Positions 39,506-48,281 of a stretch of DNA of 64,000 bases are shown piece by piece (within the stretch, counting starts at the first letter, position 1; each line of letters starts with the position of its first letter). Source of the stretch: Rathayibacter sp. SD072 (GTDB lineage Bacteria > Actinomycetota > Actinomycetes > Actinomycetales > Microbacteriaceae); the NCBI RefSeq assembly GCF_017355185.1, contig NZ_JADILJ010000014.1, forward strand, positions 1-64,000. Reading direction: 5' to 3'. A program made the position numbers and the translations under genes. The notes beneath the pieces were generated by a model. That model did not search any database. It was not told the DNA's origin and saw only the letters and a program-made list of their open reading frames with translations.

Positions 39506-40072
39506 ATGGCCCTCGATCGCGACGCCCGGAAGGCTCGGCTGGCCGAGGCCGTCTGGCGCGTGGTGCGCGAGCGCGGCATCGGCGCGCTGTCGGTCCGCAC
39601 TGTCGCGGAGGAGGCGGGCGTGGTCGTCGGCTCGCTCCGGCACGTGTTCCCGACCCGCACGGAGCTGGTCGCGTTCTCGGCCGAGCTGATGGTGAGCCGC
39701 GCCACCGAGCGGATCCTCGCCACGCCCCGCACGGGCGACGCGCTCGCCGACGCGGTCGCCCTGCTGCGCCACCTCCTGCCGCTCGAGCCGGACAGCCGCG
39801 CGGAGCTCGAAGTGAACATCGCGCTGATCGCCGAGACGCCGGCGCTGCCCGAGCTGCGCGGCATCCGCGATCGCGCCCACCGCGAGCTCGCCGAGATGTG
39901 CGTGCTGCTCTGCGAATCGGTCGCGGGGCGCCCGCGCGACGCCGACCTGCTCGACGCGGCCCGCCGCCTGCACGCGCTGGTCGACGGGCTCGCGGTGCAC
40001 CTCCTGCTGCGCGAGGGCGAGGGCGAGTGGGCGGTCGGGGTGCTGCGCGGGGAGCTGGAGCGGCTGCGCTGA
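39506..40072 (+). CDS. TetR-family transcriptional regulator (BetI-like)
   Basis: Repressor of 188 residues. The helix-turn-helix is 'LSVRTVAEEAGVVVGSLRHVFPTRTELVAF' (seen in part) and the C-terminal domain resembles the BetI/TetR_C_6 group ('ELEVNIALIAETPALPELR', 'LHALVDGLAVHLLL'). TAATCT-N6-ATG predicts a leaderless mRNA. Likely represses itself and the divergent 38877-37918 operon through the paired TAGCAC palindromes. Confidence 0.92.
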   Translation: MALDRDARKARLAEAVWRVVRERGIGALSVRTVAEEAGVVVGSLRHVFPTRTELVAFSAELMVSRATERILATPRTGDALADAVALLRHLLPLEPDSRAELEVNIALIAETPALPELRGIRDRAHRELAEMCVLLCESVAGRPRDADLLDAARRLHALVDGLAVHLLLREGEGEWAVGVLRGELERLR

Positions 40073-40099
40073 GCGGCGCCGCCGCTCGTCCGCTCGCCG

Positions 40100-40245
40100 C
40101 GATTCCTCAGTAGTTGCGGTAAGCGCGCGCGTTCACCGCAACTTCCGGAGGAGCGCGTCGAGGGCCCCGCCCCGCTTCCTCAGTAGTTGCGGTGACCGCG
40201 TGCGTTTCCCCGCGACTTCTGGAGAGTCGCGGGAACGCCTCTTTC
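40100..40245. repeat. 73-bp-period repeat, family 2 (2 units), left of the phosphotransferase gene
   Basis: TAGTTGCGGT starts at 40111 and 40184, exactly 73 bp apart, each preceded by TTCCTCAG and followed about 15 nt later by CCGCAACTTC or CCGCGACTTC. AGTTGCGG and CCGCAACT are inverted, so each unit can form a hairpin. The same element flanks the gene on the other side (41080-41215). Confidence 0.88.
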
Positions 40246-40311
40246 GTCGGGGTGCCCACCAGCGGTCCGGGAGGGGCGCGACGACGGCCGCCTGCGGCCT
40301 ACGCTGACCGG

Positions 40312-41061
40312 ATGGACGGACCACTCCCGGGCGGCAACATGAACGACGTCGAGCGCCGCGGCGACACCGTCCTGCGCAACGCCGGACCCTGGACGCCGAC
40401 CGTGCACCGCTACCTCCGCTACCTCGCCGCCGCCGGGATCGACTGGGCGCCGCAGCCGCTCGGGATCGAGGGCGGGCGTGAGCGGCTCTCGTTCGTCGAG
40501 GGGGACGTGCCGCTCTACCCGCTGCCAGCGTGGGTCTGGAGCGACTCCGTCCTGGAGGAGGGGGCGCGGCGACTGCGCGAGCTGCACGACGCGAGCACCG
40601 GCTTCGGCCTGGACGGCACCGTCTGGCAGGCACCGGCGAAGGTGCCGGCGGAGGTGATCTGCCACAACGACTTCGCGCCGCACAACCTCGCCTTCCACGA
40701 CGGTGCCCTGGTCGGCGCCATCGACTTCGACATGTGCTCGCCGGGTCCGCGGCTCTGGGACCTCGCCTACTTCGCGACCCGCGCTGTGCCGCTGACGGCG
40801 GTCACTCCGAAGGGGGCGCCCGGGATGGACGACGCCCGGCGCCGCGTCGAGCTCCTCCTGGTCCGCTACGGCTCGGACGCGACGTTGGCGGACGTCCTGC
40901 GCGTCGCGGTCATCCGCCTCCACGACCTGGCCGAGCTGTCGATCGGCAAGGCCGAGGAGCTCGGGAAGCCGCACCTCCTCGAGGAGGCGGCGGAGTACTC
41001 CGCCGACGCGCGGTTCCTCCGCGGCCTGCTGGACGCCGAGGCGCGCTCCACCTCGGCGTGA
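40312..41061 (+). CDS. Aminoglycoside-phosphotransferase-fold (APH) family protein
   Basis: Kinase-like enzyme of 249 residues. 'VICHNDFAPHNLAFHDG' holds the catalytic Asp of the H-x-D-x4-N motif, and 'GAIDFDMCSPGPRLWDLAYF' the metal-binding Asp. A compact N-lobe ('GDTVLRNAGPWTPTVHRYLRYL') precedes it. Members phosphorylate small alcohols or antibiotics; the substrate is unknown. TACGCT-N6-ATG predicts a leaderless mRNA, and no Shine-Dalgarno is present. The gene is framed on both sides by family-2 repeats, which might suggest past mobility. Confidence 0.87.
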   Translation: MDGPLPGGNMNDVERRGDTVLRNAGPWTPTVHRYLRYLAAAGIDWAPQPLGIEGGRERLSFVEGDVPLYPLPAWVWSDSVLEEGARRLRELHDASTGFGLDGTVWQAPAKVPAEVICHNDFAPHNLAFHDGALVGAIDFDMCSPGPRLWDLAYFATRAVPLTAVTPKGAPGMDDARRRVELLLVRYGSDATLADVLRVAVIRLHDLAELSIGKAEELGKPHLLEEAAEYSADARFLRGLLDAEARSTSA

Positions 41062-41079
41062 GCGGCTACCGGCCCGCCA

Positions 41080-41215
41080 CGCTTCCTCAGTAGTTGCGGT
41101 GACCGCTCGCGCTTCCCGCAACTTGCGGAGGAGTGCGCCGGGAGGTCAGTCACGCTCCCGCACTAGTTGCGGTGACCGCTCGCGCTTCCCGCAACTTCTG
41201 CAGAAGCGAGGAGGC
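41080..41215. repeat. 73-bp-period repeat, family 2 (2 units), right of the phosphotransferase gene
   Basis: TAGTTGCGGTGACCGCTCGC occurs at 41091 and 41164, again exactly 73 bp apart, followed by GCTTCCCGCAACTT. The two units here are closer to each other than to the left-hand pair. The element fills the gap between the phosphotransferase stop and the convergent APC permease. Confidence 0.9.
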
Positions 41216-41231
41216 CGCCCCGCGCCCCGCC

Positions 41232-43205
41232 TCAGCCCACGTGCACCGCGGGTCGCCGCACCGGGTCCGGCTCGGCGCGCCGCAGCACCTCCCGCGTCAC
41301 CGGCGCCACCTCGCCCGCCCCCGTGATCAGGAAGCGGAACATGTTCGACAGCGGGCTGCCCTCGGTCCACTCGAAGTAGATCTCGGGGATGACGCCCGTC
41401 TCGGACCGGATCTCGAGCAGCACCGCGGCCAGCGTGTTCGGCACGTTGCCGCTGCTTACCTGCAGCACGCGGAAGCCGTGCCGCACGACTCCGCGCACCT
41501 CGAGGTCCTCCTCGAAGTTGGACGAGTCGGCCCGGTGCACCTCGAGGAACAGCACGGGCGAGCGGGCCGGGATGTTGCTGTCGCGGCGCTCCTCGCTGAG
41601 CTTCGTGCGGTACTCCTGCTCCGAATCCTCGTCGGGCTCGTGCGAGACGATGCGGATCACTCCGTAGTCGTCGGCGTCGGAGCGGACGAAGGCCAGCGCC
41701 TGGTCGTCGAGCACGACCGAGGTCGCGCGCAGCTGGAACGACCGCTGCACCCGCGAGATCAACGAGACGACGACGATGCCGACGATGAAGACCGCCGCGA
41801 TCCGGACTCCGTCGGGCCGCTCGATCACGTTGACGACCGTCGTGTAGACGAAGACGAGCGCGATCAGCGCGAAGCCGATCGTGCGCTTGCGCTGCTTCTG
41901 CCGCCGGGCGGAGAGGAACACGGCGACCGACGCCGACGTGATCAGCACGAGCACTCCGGTCGCGTAGGCGCCGCCCTGCGCGTTCACGTCGGCCTCGAAC
42001 AGGATCGTGACGAGGAACGCGATCGCGGTGAACACCAGCACCAGAGGGCGCACGGCCGCGGCCCACTGCGGAGCCATGCCGTAGCGCGGGAGGTAGCGCG
42101 GCACGATGTTGAGCAGCCCGGCCATCGCCGACGCGCCCGCGAACCACAGGATGCAGATGGTGCTGACGTCGTAGACCGTGCCGAAGCCGTCGCCGAGGTA
42201 CTCGTGGGCGAGGTAGGCGAGTGCGCGCCCGTTGGCCTCGCCGCCGGCCTGGAACTGCGCCTGCGGGATCAGCAGCGTCGTCACGATGCTCGACGTGATG
42301 AGGAAGCTCGACATGATGATCGCCGCGGTCATCAGGAGGCGCTTGGCCCCGCGGATCCGCCCGGCCGGATTCGCGGGGGTGTCGCCGGGTGCGCCCGTGA
42401 TCTGCGGCATCACCGCGACTCCGGTCTCGAAGCCCGAGAGCCCCAGTGCGAGCTTGGGGAACACGATCAGCGCGATCCCCACCATGACCAGCGGATTCCC
42501 GTGCTGCGTCGTCAGCGCGCTCCACCAGTCCGAGATCACGACCGGGTTCTCGGCCACGTGCCCGAAGGACACCGCGATCACCACGAGGTTCAGGAGGAGG
42601 AACACGGCCACCAGGACGACCGCGATGCCGATCGCCTCCTTGAAGCCCTTGAGGAACACGACGCCCAGCAGGGCGACGAGTCCGAGGGTCAGCGGCACCT
42701 CGGCCCCCTCGAACCAGGCCGGCGCGAACGGGTTCTCGACGGCGTGCGCGGTCGCATCCGCCGCCGAGAGGGTGATCGTGATCATGAAGTCGGTGGCCGC
42801 GAATCCGAGCAGCACCAGCACGAAGAGCTTGCCGCCCCACCAGGGCAGCAGCCGCTCCAGCATCGCGATCGAGCCCTCGCCGCGGAAGCTCTCGCGCGCG
42901 ACGCGGCGGTAGACCGGCAGCGCGCCGAACAGCGTCAGCAGCACGAGCACGATCGTGGCGAGCGGCGAGAGCAGCCCCGCGGCGACGGCCGCGATCGCCG
43001 GCTGGTAGCCGAGGGTCGAGAAGTAGTCGACGCCCGTGAGGCACATCACCCGCCACCACGAGTGGGTCTTCTCGACGGTGGTCGCGTGCGGGCCCTGGTG
43101 CGCTCCGGAGTCCTCGGACAGGCCAGTCAGCATCCAGGCGCGGACGGCGCCGCGCTTCGCGGGCGGAGGAGGAGTGGCGGCGGCACGCGCCGGGGAGGAG
43201 GCCAC
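41232..43205 (-). CDS. APC-superfamily amino acid/cation permease with C-terminal soluble domain
   Basis: Membrane transporter of 657 residues. About 12 hydrophobic segments follow '[23 protein letters not shown]', a stretch typical of the 'amino acid permease' group related to both APC and KUP transporters. The last about 170 residues ('[35 protein letters not shown]' onward, seen in part) form a cytoplasmic domain with no clear family. The GTG at 43205 has GGGAG adjacent and a TAGAAA 6 nt upstream; an internal ATG at 43133 is an alternative start. Substrate unknown. Confidence 0.85.
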   Translation of the reverse strand: MASSPARAAATPPPPAKRGAVRAWMLTGLSEDSGAHQGPHATTVEKTHSWWRVMCLTGVDYFSTLGYQPAIAAVAAGLLSPLATIVLVLLTLFGALPVYRRVARESFRGEGSIAMLERLLPWWGGKLFVLVLLGFAATDFMITITLSAADATAHAVENPFAPAWFEGAEVPLTLGLVALLGVVFLKGFKEAIGIAVVLVAVFLLLNLVVIAVSFGHVAENPVVISDWWSALTTQHGNPLVMVGIALIVFPKLALGLSGFETGVAVMPQITGAPGDTPANPAGRIRGAKRLLMTAAIIMSSFLITSSIVTTLLIPQAQFQAGGEANGRALAYLAHEYLGDGFGTVYDVSTICILWFAGASAMAGLLNIVPRYLPRYGMAPQWAAAVRPLVLVFTAIAFLVTILFEADVNAQGGAYATGVLVLITSASVAVFLSARRQKQRKRTIGFALIALVFVYTTVVNVIERPDGVRIAAVFIVGIVVVSLISRVQRSFQLRATSVVLDDQALAFVRSDADDYGVIRIVSHEPDEDSEQEYRTKLSEERRDSNIPARSPVLFLEVHRADSSNFEEDLEVRGVVRHGFRVLQVSSGNVPNTLAAVLLEIRSETGVIPEIYFEWTEGSPLSNMFRFLITGAGEVAPVTREVLRRAEPDPVRRPAVHVG

Positions 43206-43248
43206 CTCCCGTTTCTACGCCCCGCGAAGGTGCCGCCCGGACCGTTCC

Positions 43249-43284
43249 GGGAAATCACCCGTGAGGATTCCGTATGGATTTCCC
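43249..43284. promoter_or_regulatory. Inverted repeat upstream of the APC permease
   Basis: GGGAAATC (43249-43256) and GATTTCCC (43277-43284) are perfect 8-bp inverted arms with a 20-nt spacer, in an A+T-richer patch 44 nt before the permease start. It could be an operator or an RNA hairpin. I see no match to the c-di-AMP (ydaO) riboswitch. The rest of the 184-nt gap shows nothing else. Confidence 0.4.
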
Positions 43285-43389
43285 TGTGAGGGCGCTTCCG
43301 CCCCCGCGCGGCCCGCAGAACGAAGGCCGGGAGGCGGAGATCGACGCAGACCCTCGAGTCCGCGTCGCTCGGCCTCCGCCCTGCCGGTG

Positions 43390-43821
43390 TCACCAGTCCA
43401 CGAGCGCGTCGAGGTCCTCCGCGACGAAGATGCAGAACGGATGCCCTGCCGGATCCGCGAAGACGTACAGCGCCTCCTCCGGGTCGCCGCTCTGGTCGTC
43501 GATCACCTCGGCGCCCAGCGCCACGGCCCGCTCGCGCTGCTCCTCGAGCTCGGCGGCGTCCGCCACCATCAGGTCGAGGTGCAGCTGCTGAGGATGCTCG
43601 CCCTCGGGCCAGGTCGCCCGCTGCAGCCGGTCGATCCGCTGGAACGTGAGCCGCACCCCCTCGGGCGTGCGCAGCGCGACCCACTCCGCGCGGTCGTCCG
43701 ATCCGTCGGCCGGCGGCTCGTCGCCGGGCCGGTAGCGGCCGCCGAGGAGGGCGGCGTAGAACGCGGCGAGACCTCGCGCGTCCTCGGTGTCGAGCACGAT
43801 CTGCCGCAGTCGGAGAGCCAT
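43390..43821 (-). CDS. VOC (glyoxalase/bleomycin-resistance) family protein
   Basis: Protein of 143 residues with two beta-alpha-beta-beta-beta units. 'RQIVLDTEDARGLAAFYAALLGG' opens the first, and 'HLDLMVADAAELEEQRERAVALGAEVI' and 'VFADPAGHPFCIFV' mark the second. These are typical of VOC proteins of the glyoxalase_6 type, binding metal or small ligands. TAGCCT-N6-ATG predicts a leaderless mRNA. Reaction unknown. Confidence 0.88.
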   Translation of the reverse strand: MALRLRQIVLDTEDARGLAAFYAALLGGRYRPGDEPPADGSDDRAEWVALRTPEGVRLTFQRIDRLQRATWPEGEHPQQLHLDLMVADAAELEEQRERAVALGAEVIDDQSGDPEEALYVFADPAGHPFCIFVAEDLDALVDW

Positions 43822-43859
43822 GGCGGCAGGCTACGCCGCGGCCGATCGGGGCGACAGGG

Positions 43860-44501
43860 TCAGCCGCGCCGGGACCAGGCCGCCCAGTCGCGCGACCAGG
43901 GTGCCGAGATCCCGCGCTCCTCGAGGCGGACGAGCTGCTCGGGTTCGGCGGGCGTCCAGCCGCTCGACTCGCCGGCACCGTCGGCGAGCACGAGGCGGGA
44001 GCCGATCCGGAGCTCCTCGCCGTCGACGACGCTCTCGGACAGACCGCCCGCTACGACGCCGAGCACGAAGCCCTCGAGGTCCTCCACCAGGCGCACCACG
44101 TCGTCGTCGCAGGCGTCGCACCCGCAGTGGGGGAACGCGTCCTGCGTCAGCGCTCCGGCGCGCAGGAGGACGCCGGGGAAGTCGGTGAGGACGAACGTCA
44201 GGGGAGAGGCATCGGGTGAGGCGGGCAGGACGGTCACGGCGCGCGCCTCCCGGCCGATCGCGGCTCCCTCCCGCGCGGCCGCGGCGGGGTCGTCCTCGGC
44301 CGTGGCGTCGTACGTCGTGACGAGGTGCGCGATGAGCGCGTGCGCGACGGCGTGGAGCGGGGCGAACCGCTCGGGATGGGCGGTGACGGAGTACGTCCCG
44401 TCGGGCGGGGATCCCTCCCACCGACGGCCGTAGGGGATCACGGTTCCGCTTCCGTCGGTGAGGACCCGCTGCTCGACGGCCGGGCGGACGTACTCGTTCA
44501 T
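43860..44501 (-). CDS. DUF6226 family protein
   Basis: Protein of 213 residues. It has the conserved N-terminus 'MNEYVRPAV', 'TAHPERFAPLHAVAHALIAHL' and the cysteine cluster 'FPHCGCDACDDDV' (C-x-C-x2-C), which could bind zinc. I recall this as DUF6226, an actinobacterial family without known function. A TACCGT -10 ends 7 nt before the ATG; no Shine-Dalgarno is present. Confidence 0.8.
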   Translation of the reverse strand: MNEYVRPAVEQRVLTDGSGTVIPYGRRWEGSPPDGTYSVTAHPERFAPLHAVAHALIAHLVTTYDATAEDDPAAAAREGAAIGREARAVTVLPASPDASPLTFVLTDFPGVLLRAGALTQDAFPHCGCDACDDDVVRLVEDLEGFVLGVVAGGLSESVVDGEELRIGSRLVLADGAGESSGWTPAEPEQLVRLEERGISAPWSRDWAAWSRRG

Positions 44502-44632
44502 GCAGGAGACGGTACGGGCGCTCGGGGGCCGCGGCGAGCCTCACCCCGCGCTCAGCCCGGCGACGAGCGAGGACGCGCCGATCGCCCGGTCCGGCGGATG
44601 CTCGTGAACCGGTCCGCAGGAGTCCCCTCCGC

Positions 44633-45709
44633 TCAGCGGGTCCAGTCGGGCTCGGGGCTCTGCTTCTGCAGCTGGGCCGCCCGCGCCCGGGTCAGGTGGA
44701 CGGAGTCGCGCACGCGCGTGGGCATCGGGACGAGGTGCTCACCGGGCTCGTGCCCCTCGTCGAGGAGGAGGCGGACGGCCAGGGCGCCCATCTCCTCGAA
44801 CGGTGCCGCGGCGGTGGTGAGCATGGGATGCAGGTAGACGGCGATGTCGTCGTCGTCGAAGGACACGACGGCGACGTCGCGGCCGACCGTGAGGCCCGCC
44901 TCCGCAAGGGCGCGGTAGGCGCCGAACGAGAGCCGGTCGTTGAGGCAGATCAGCGCGTGCGGAGTGACTCCCGCGGCGAGCAGGTCGCGCACCGCCTCGT
45001 AGCCGGCCTTGACCGACCACGGCCGGCACGGCAGCTGCGCGATCGGGCGCACGTCGTGCGCGCGCAGGGAGTCCCAGATGCCGTCGAGGCGGCGGCGCAC
45101 CGCGAGGGTGAGCCACTCGTCGTCGGGCTGGTCGACCGAGCGGCCGACGACGACGACGCCCTCCGTGTGTCCGGCGTCGAGCAGCAGATCGACGATGTCC
45201 CGGGCTCCGGCGTGCTCGTCGGGGAGCACGCAGTCCGGCGCCTCCTCCGAGACGGCGTTCAGCATCACCACCGGCGTGCCGCCCACACGGGACGTCAGCC
45301 GGAGGGTGTGCGGCCGGGTCGCGGCGTAGATGATCCCGTCGACCTGGCGGTCGGTCAACGCGTCGACGGCGTCGTCGAGGGCGTCCGCCTCGCCCTCGGT
45401 CTCGGCGATGAACAGCACGTGGTCCTGCCTCTTCGCCTCGCGGAGGGCGCCCCGGATGAGCCCGCTCGCGAGGCGGTCGACGGTGACCTGCTCCGAGATG
45501 AAGCCGATGATGCGGGACTTCCGGGTGCTCAGCGATCGGGCGGTCAGGTTCGGGCGGTAGCCGAGCTCCTCGGCCGCGGCCCTCACACGGTGGGCGGCGT
45601 CCTCGGACAGCCGCGTCCCCTGGCGGTCGTTGAGCACGAGGGAGACGGCGGTCGTCGACACGCCTGCTCTCCGTGCGACGTCCGCCATCGTGACTCGCTG
45701 CCGGGCCAT
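44633..45709 (-). CDS. LacI-family repressor of the glycosidase/ABC operon
   Basis: Repressor of 358 residues. Helix-turn-helix 'MADVARRAGVSTTAVSLVLN' (8-27), hinge 'RVRAAAEELGYRPNLTARSL', then a sugar-binding domain ('VLPDEHAGARDIVDLLLDAGH', 'VVSFDDDDIAVYLHPMLTT'). The ATG at 45709 has GAGAGGGGG upstream. The divergent gap contains three GCTAAACCGC-type sites that it probably binds. Confidence 0.93.
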   Translation of the reverse strand: MARQRVTMADVARRAGVSTTAVSLVLNDRQGTRLSEDAAHRVRAAAEELGYRPNLTARSLSTRKSRIIGFISEQVTVDRLASGLIRGALREAKRQDHVLFIAETEGEADALDDAVDALTDRQVDGIIYAATRPHTLRLTSRVGGTPVVMLNAVSEEAPDCVLPDEHAGARDIVDLLLDAGHTEGVVVVGRSVDQPDDEWLTLAVRRRLDGIWDSLRAHDVRPIAQLPCRPWSVKAGYEAVRDLLAAGVTPHALICLNDRLSFGAYRALAEAGLTVGRDVAVVSFDDDDIAVYLHPMLTTAAAPFEEMGALAVRLLLDEGHEPGEHLVPMPTRVRDSVHLTRARAAQLQKQSPEPDWTR

Positions 45710-45748
45710 GGGCCCCCCTCTCGCCGGCCTCCATCGTAGCTTCGGTCT

Positions 45749-45807
45749 GCTAAACCGCTTGACTCCTGTTGCTAAACCGCATAACTTCACTGATCAAGCG
45801 GTTTAGC
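45749..45807 (+). promoter_or_regulatory. Promoter with three LacI operators
   Basis: TTGACT (45759-45764), 17 nt, then TAACTT (45782-45787) form the forward promoter. GCTAAACCGCTTGA (45749-45762) covers the -35, GCTAAACCGCATAA (45771-45784) the spacer and -10, and an inverted copy, TCAAGCGGTTTAGC (45794-45807), the transcription start. The GCTAAACCGC core is thus repeated three times over the promoter. Confidence 0.8.
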
Positions 45808-45833
45808 AACGTCGCTCAGCGGAGAGGAAGCCC

Positions 45834-45875
45834 ATGCGCCCCACGATCACGGCCGAGACGGCCGGACCATGCTGA
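45834..45875 (+). CDS. Translated leader peptide overlapping the glycosidase start (or frameshift)
   Basis: A 13-residue frame, MRPTITAETAGPC, begins at an ATG with a strong GGAGAGGAAG Shine-Dalgarno. It ends with a TGA at 45873-45875, two bases inside the glycosidase frame (ATG 45869). The glycosidase ATG itself lacks a ribosome-binding site. The leader could deliver ribosomes by termination-reinitiation. Alternatively a one-base indel separates the true start from the glycosidase. Confidence 0.5.
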   Translation: MRPTITAETAGPC

Positions 45876-46843
45876 CCCTCGAGCGCTCCTGGGTCTGGGA
45901 CTTCTGGCTGGCGGACGACGGCGAGAGCTACCACGCCTTCTTCCTGCACGCACCGACGTCCCTCGGGGACGAGCTGCGCCGACACCGCGCGGCGCGCATC
46001 GGACACGCCGTGTCGGCGGACCTCGTCTCGTGGACCGTGCTCGAGGAGACGCCGTTCGGCCCGGGGCCCGAGGGCTCCTTCGATGCGTCGGCCACCTGGA
46101 CGGGCAGCGTCGTGCGGGGCGACGACGGACTCTGGCGCATGTTCTACACGGGCTCGCGCTTCCTCGACGCCGAGCCCGCGATGGCGAACATCGAGACCGT
46201 CGGCGTCGCCGTCTCGTCCGATCTCCTCACCTGGGAGAAGCAGCCGGGCCCGGTCGTCTCGGCGGACCCGCGCTGGTACGAGACCTGGGGGACCTCCGGG
46301 TGGAAGGAGGAGGCCTGGCGCGACCCGTGGGTCTTCCGCGACCCGGACGGCCGCGGCTGGCACATGCTCGTCACCGCGCGCTCCACCGACGGCGCACTCG
46401 AGGACCGCGGGGTGATCGGGCACGCCGTGTCGACCGATCTGGCGACCTGGGAGGTCCGCCAGCCCCTGTCCCGTCCCGGCGCGGGCTTCGCGCACCTCGA
46501 GGTTCCGCAGGTCGAGCTCGTCGACGGCCGCTGGCTGCTGCTGTTCTCGTCGACGAACGACTCGATGACCCGCGAGCACGCACTCTCGCACCCGGGAGCC
46601 GGGACCTGGGCGGTCGCGGTCGAGGACCCGACGCGCAGCCTCGACGTCTCGGCGGCGCTGCCCCTGACGACCGACTCCCTCTACTCGGGACGGATCGTCC
46701 GCGACCGCGACGGGAACTGGACGCTGCTCGCGTTCCACAACTCCGACGAGAGCGGTGCTTTCGTCGGGGGGATCTCGGACCCGATCGCGATCGACGTCGT
46801 CGACGGTCGTGCAGTCCTCCGCCACGACGTCCCTGCCGCCTAG
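45869..46843 (+). CDS. GH32/GH68/GH43-like five-bladed propeller glycosidase (beta-fructosidase-like)
   Basis: Cytoplasmic glycoside hydrolase of 324 residues without signal peptide. Clan-J-type marks are 'WVWDFWLADDGESYHAFFLHA' with Asp11 in the nucleophile position, 'WRDPWVF' (Arg151-Asp152) and 'EVPQVE' with Glu211 as a likely acid/base in place of the usual ECP. It should hydrolyse an imported fructoside or related oligosaccharide. First enzyme of a glycosidase-binding protein-permease-permease operon under LacI control. The start is uncertain because of the overlapping leader at 45834. Confidence 0.85.
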   Translation: MLTLERSWVWDFWLADDGESYHAFFLHAPTSLGDELRRHRAARIGHAVSADLVSWTVLEETPFGPGPEGSFDASATWTGSVVRGDDGLWRMFYTGSRFLDAEPAMANIETVGVAVSSDLLTWEKQPGPVVSADPRWYETWGTSGWKEEAWRDPWVFRDPDGRGWHMLVTARSTDGALEDRGVIGHAVSTDLATWEVRQPLSRPGAGFAHLEVPQVELVDGRWLLLFSSTNDSMTREHALSHPGAGTWAVAVEDPTRSLDVSAALPLTTDSLYSGRIVRDRDGNWTLLAFHNSDESGAFVGGISDPIAIDVVDGRAVLRHDVPAA

Positions 46844-46942
46844 CGGCCCCACGACTCACCGGGACCCGCAGGCGAGCCCCGGTTCCTTCCCCACCCAGCC
46901 TGCGACAGGCATCCGACGATGGATGCGATCACGAGGAGAATC

Positions 46943-48274
46943 ATGAGAATCACACGCACAGCACGACGAGGTGCACTGGCCGCGGTGGCGGTGGCCACCG
47001 CCATCGCGACGATGACCGGCTGCTCGGCGGCCGGCGGCGGCGGCACCGAGGCCGGCGCCGGCGACGGCACCGGCGAGATCGAGGTCTGGGCCCACCAGGG
47101 CCAGGACAGCGAGAACGCGGCGCTCCAGGCCGCGGTCGACGGGTTCAACGAGTCGCAGAGCGACGTCACCGCGAACCTCCGACTGATCTCGGGCGACACC
47201 TACACGACCACGGTGACCAGCACGCCGAAGGACCAGCTCCCCGACATCCTCGAGATCGACGGGCCGACGCTGGCGAGCTTCGTCTACAACGGCAAGATCA
47301 CGCCGATCAGCGACTTCGTCGACCAGGCCACCATCGACAACGCCACTCCCGGCTCGGTCGCAGAGGGCACTTCGGACGACGAGCTCTACGCGTTGGCGAT
47401 GTACGACTCCGCGATGGGCCTCTACGGCAACAAGACCCTTCTCGAGGCCTCGGGCGTCAGCGTCCCGACCTCGTTCGACGAGGCGTGGACCGGGGAGCAG
47501 TTCTCGGCGGCGCTGAAGACGCTCGCCGAGGCCAACCCCTCCGGCACCTCGATCGAGCTGAACGAGGCGAGCCTGTCGGGCGAGTGGGGCACCTACGGCT
47601 TCGCTCCGCTGATCCAGTCCGCCGGCGGCAATCTCATCGAGGACGGCAAGGCTGCGGGTGCTCTCGACTCGGATGCCAGCGTCGAGGCGCTCACCGAGTT
47701 CGCCTCCTGGAAGGACTACTCCGACCCCAACGCCGACGGCAACGCGTTCGTCGACGGGCGGGTGGCGGTCGCCTGGGGCGGTCACTGGAACTACCCCGCC
47801 TTCTCCGAGGCGCTCGGTGAGAACCTCGTCGCGCTGCCGCTGCCGGATCTCGGCGAGGGCTCCAAGGCCGGAGCCGGCTCCTGGACCTGGGGCATCGGCT
47901 CCGGAACCGAGAACGGCGACGCCGCCGGGTCGTTCCTCGACTACTTGCTGAACGACGAGAACGTCACCGCGATGACCACGGCCAACGGCGCCCCGCCGGC
48001 GACGGTCTCGGCGCTGGCCGCCGATGCGCTCTACCAGGAGGGCGGCGGACTCGCCCTCTGGGGTCAGCAGCTGACCGACGCCTGCGCAGCGGATGCGGTC
48101 ACCGCGGACTGCATCGCCGTCTACCGCCCCGTCACCGCGGGCTACCCGACGATCAGCTCCAAGTTCGCCGGCGCCCTCGCCGCCGTCTGGGGCGGCGCGG
48201 ACCCGCAGAAGTCCCTGAGCGACGCGGCCGCCGCGATCGACCAGAACTTCGCCGACAACGACGACTACAAGTAG
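46943..48274 (+). CDS. Sugar-binding lipoprotein (CUT1 family)
   Basis: Extracellular binding lipoprotein of 443 residues, lipobox Cys27 (TMTGC). It begins its mature part with a Gly-rich linker and 'IEVWAHQGQDSENAALQAAVDGFN', the usual first strand and helix of family-1 binding proteins. The ATG at 46943 with GAGGAG 4 nt upstream is preferred over ATG 46919. Followed by a strong hairpin before the permeases. Probably carries the fructoside processed by the glycosidase. Confidence 0.92.
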   Translation: MRITRTARRGALAAVAVATAIATMTGCSAAGGGGTEAGAGDGTGEIEVWAHQGQDSENAALQAAVDGFNESQSDVTANLRLISGDTYTTTVTSTPKDQLPDILEIDGPTLASFVYNGKITPISDFVDQATIDNATPGSVAEGTSDDELYALAMYDSAMGLYGNKTLLEASGVSVPTSFDEAWTGEQFSAALKTLAEANPSGTSIELNEASLSGEWGTYGFAPLIQSAGGNLIEDGKAAGALDSDASVEALTEFASWKDYSDPNADGNAFVDGRVAVAWGGHWNYPAFSEALGENLVALPLPDLGEGSKAGAGSWTWGIGSGTENGDAAGSFLDYLLNDENVTAMTTANGAPPATVSALAADALYQEGGGLALWGQQLTDACAADAVTADCIAVYRPVTAGYPTISSKFAGALAAVWGGADPQKSLSDAAAAIDQNFADNDDYK

Positions 48275-48281
48275 TCGATCG

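Noticed and set aside
41133-43289. 718-codon + strand frame opposite the APC permease
   Set aside because: Composition is dominated by Asp, Glu, His and Arg from the antisense of a membrane-protein gene; no start signal or domain.
43206-43389. c-di-AMP (ydaO) riboswitch before the KUP/APC-like permease
   Set aside because: The conserved ydaO core segments are not visible; only a short inverted repeat is seen.
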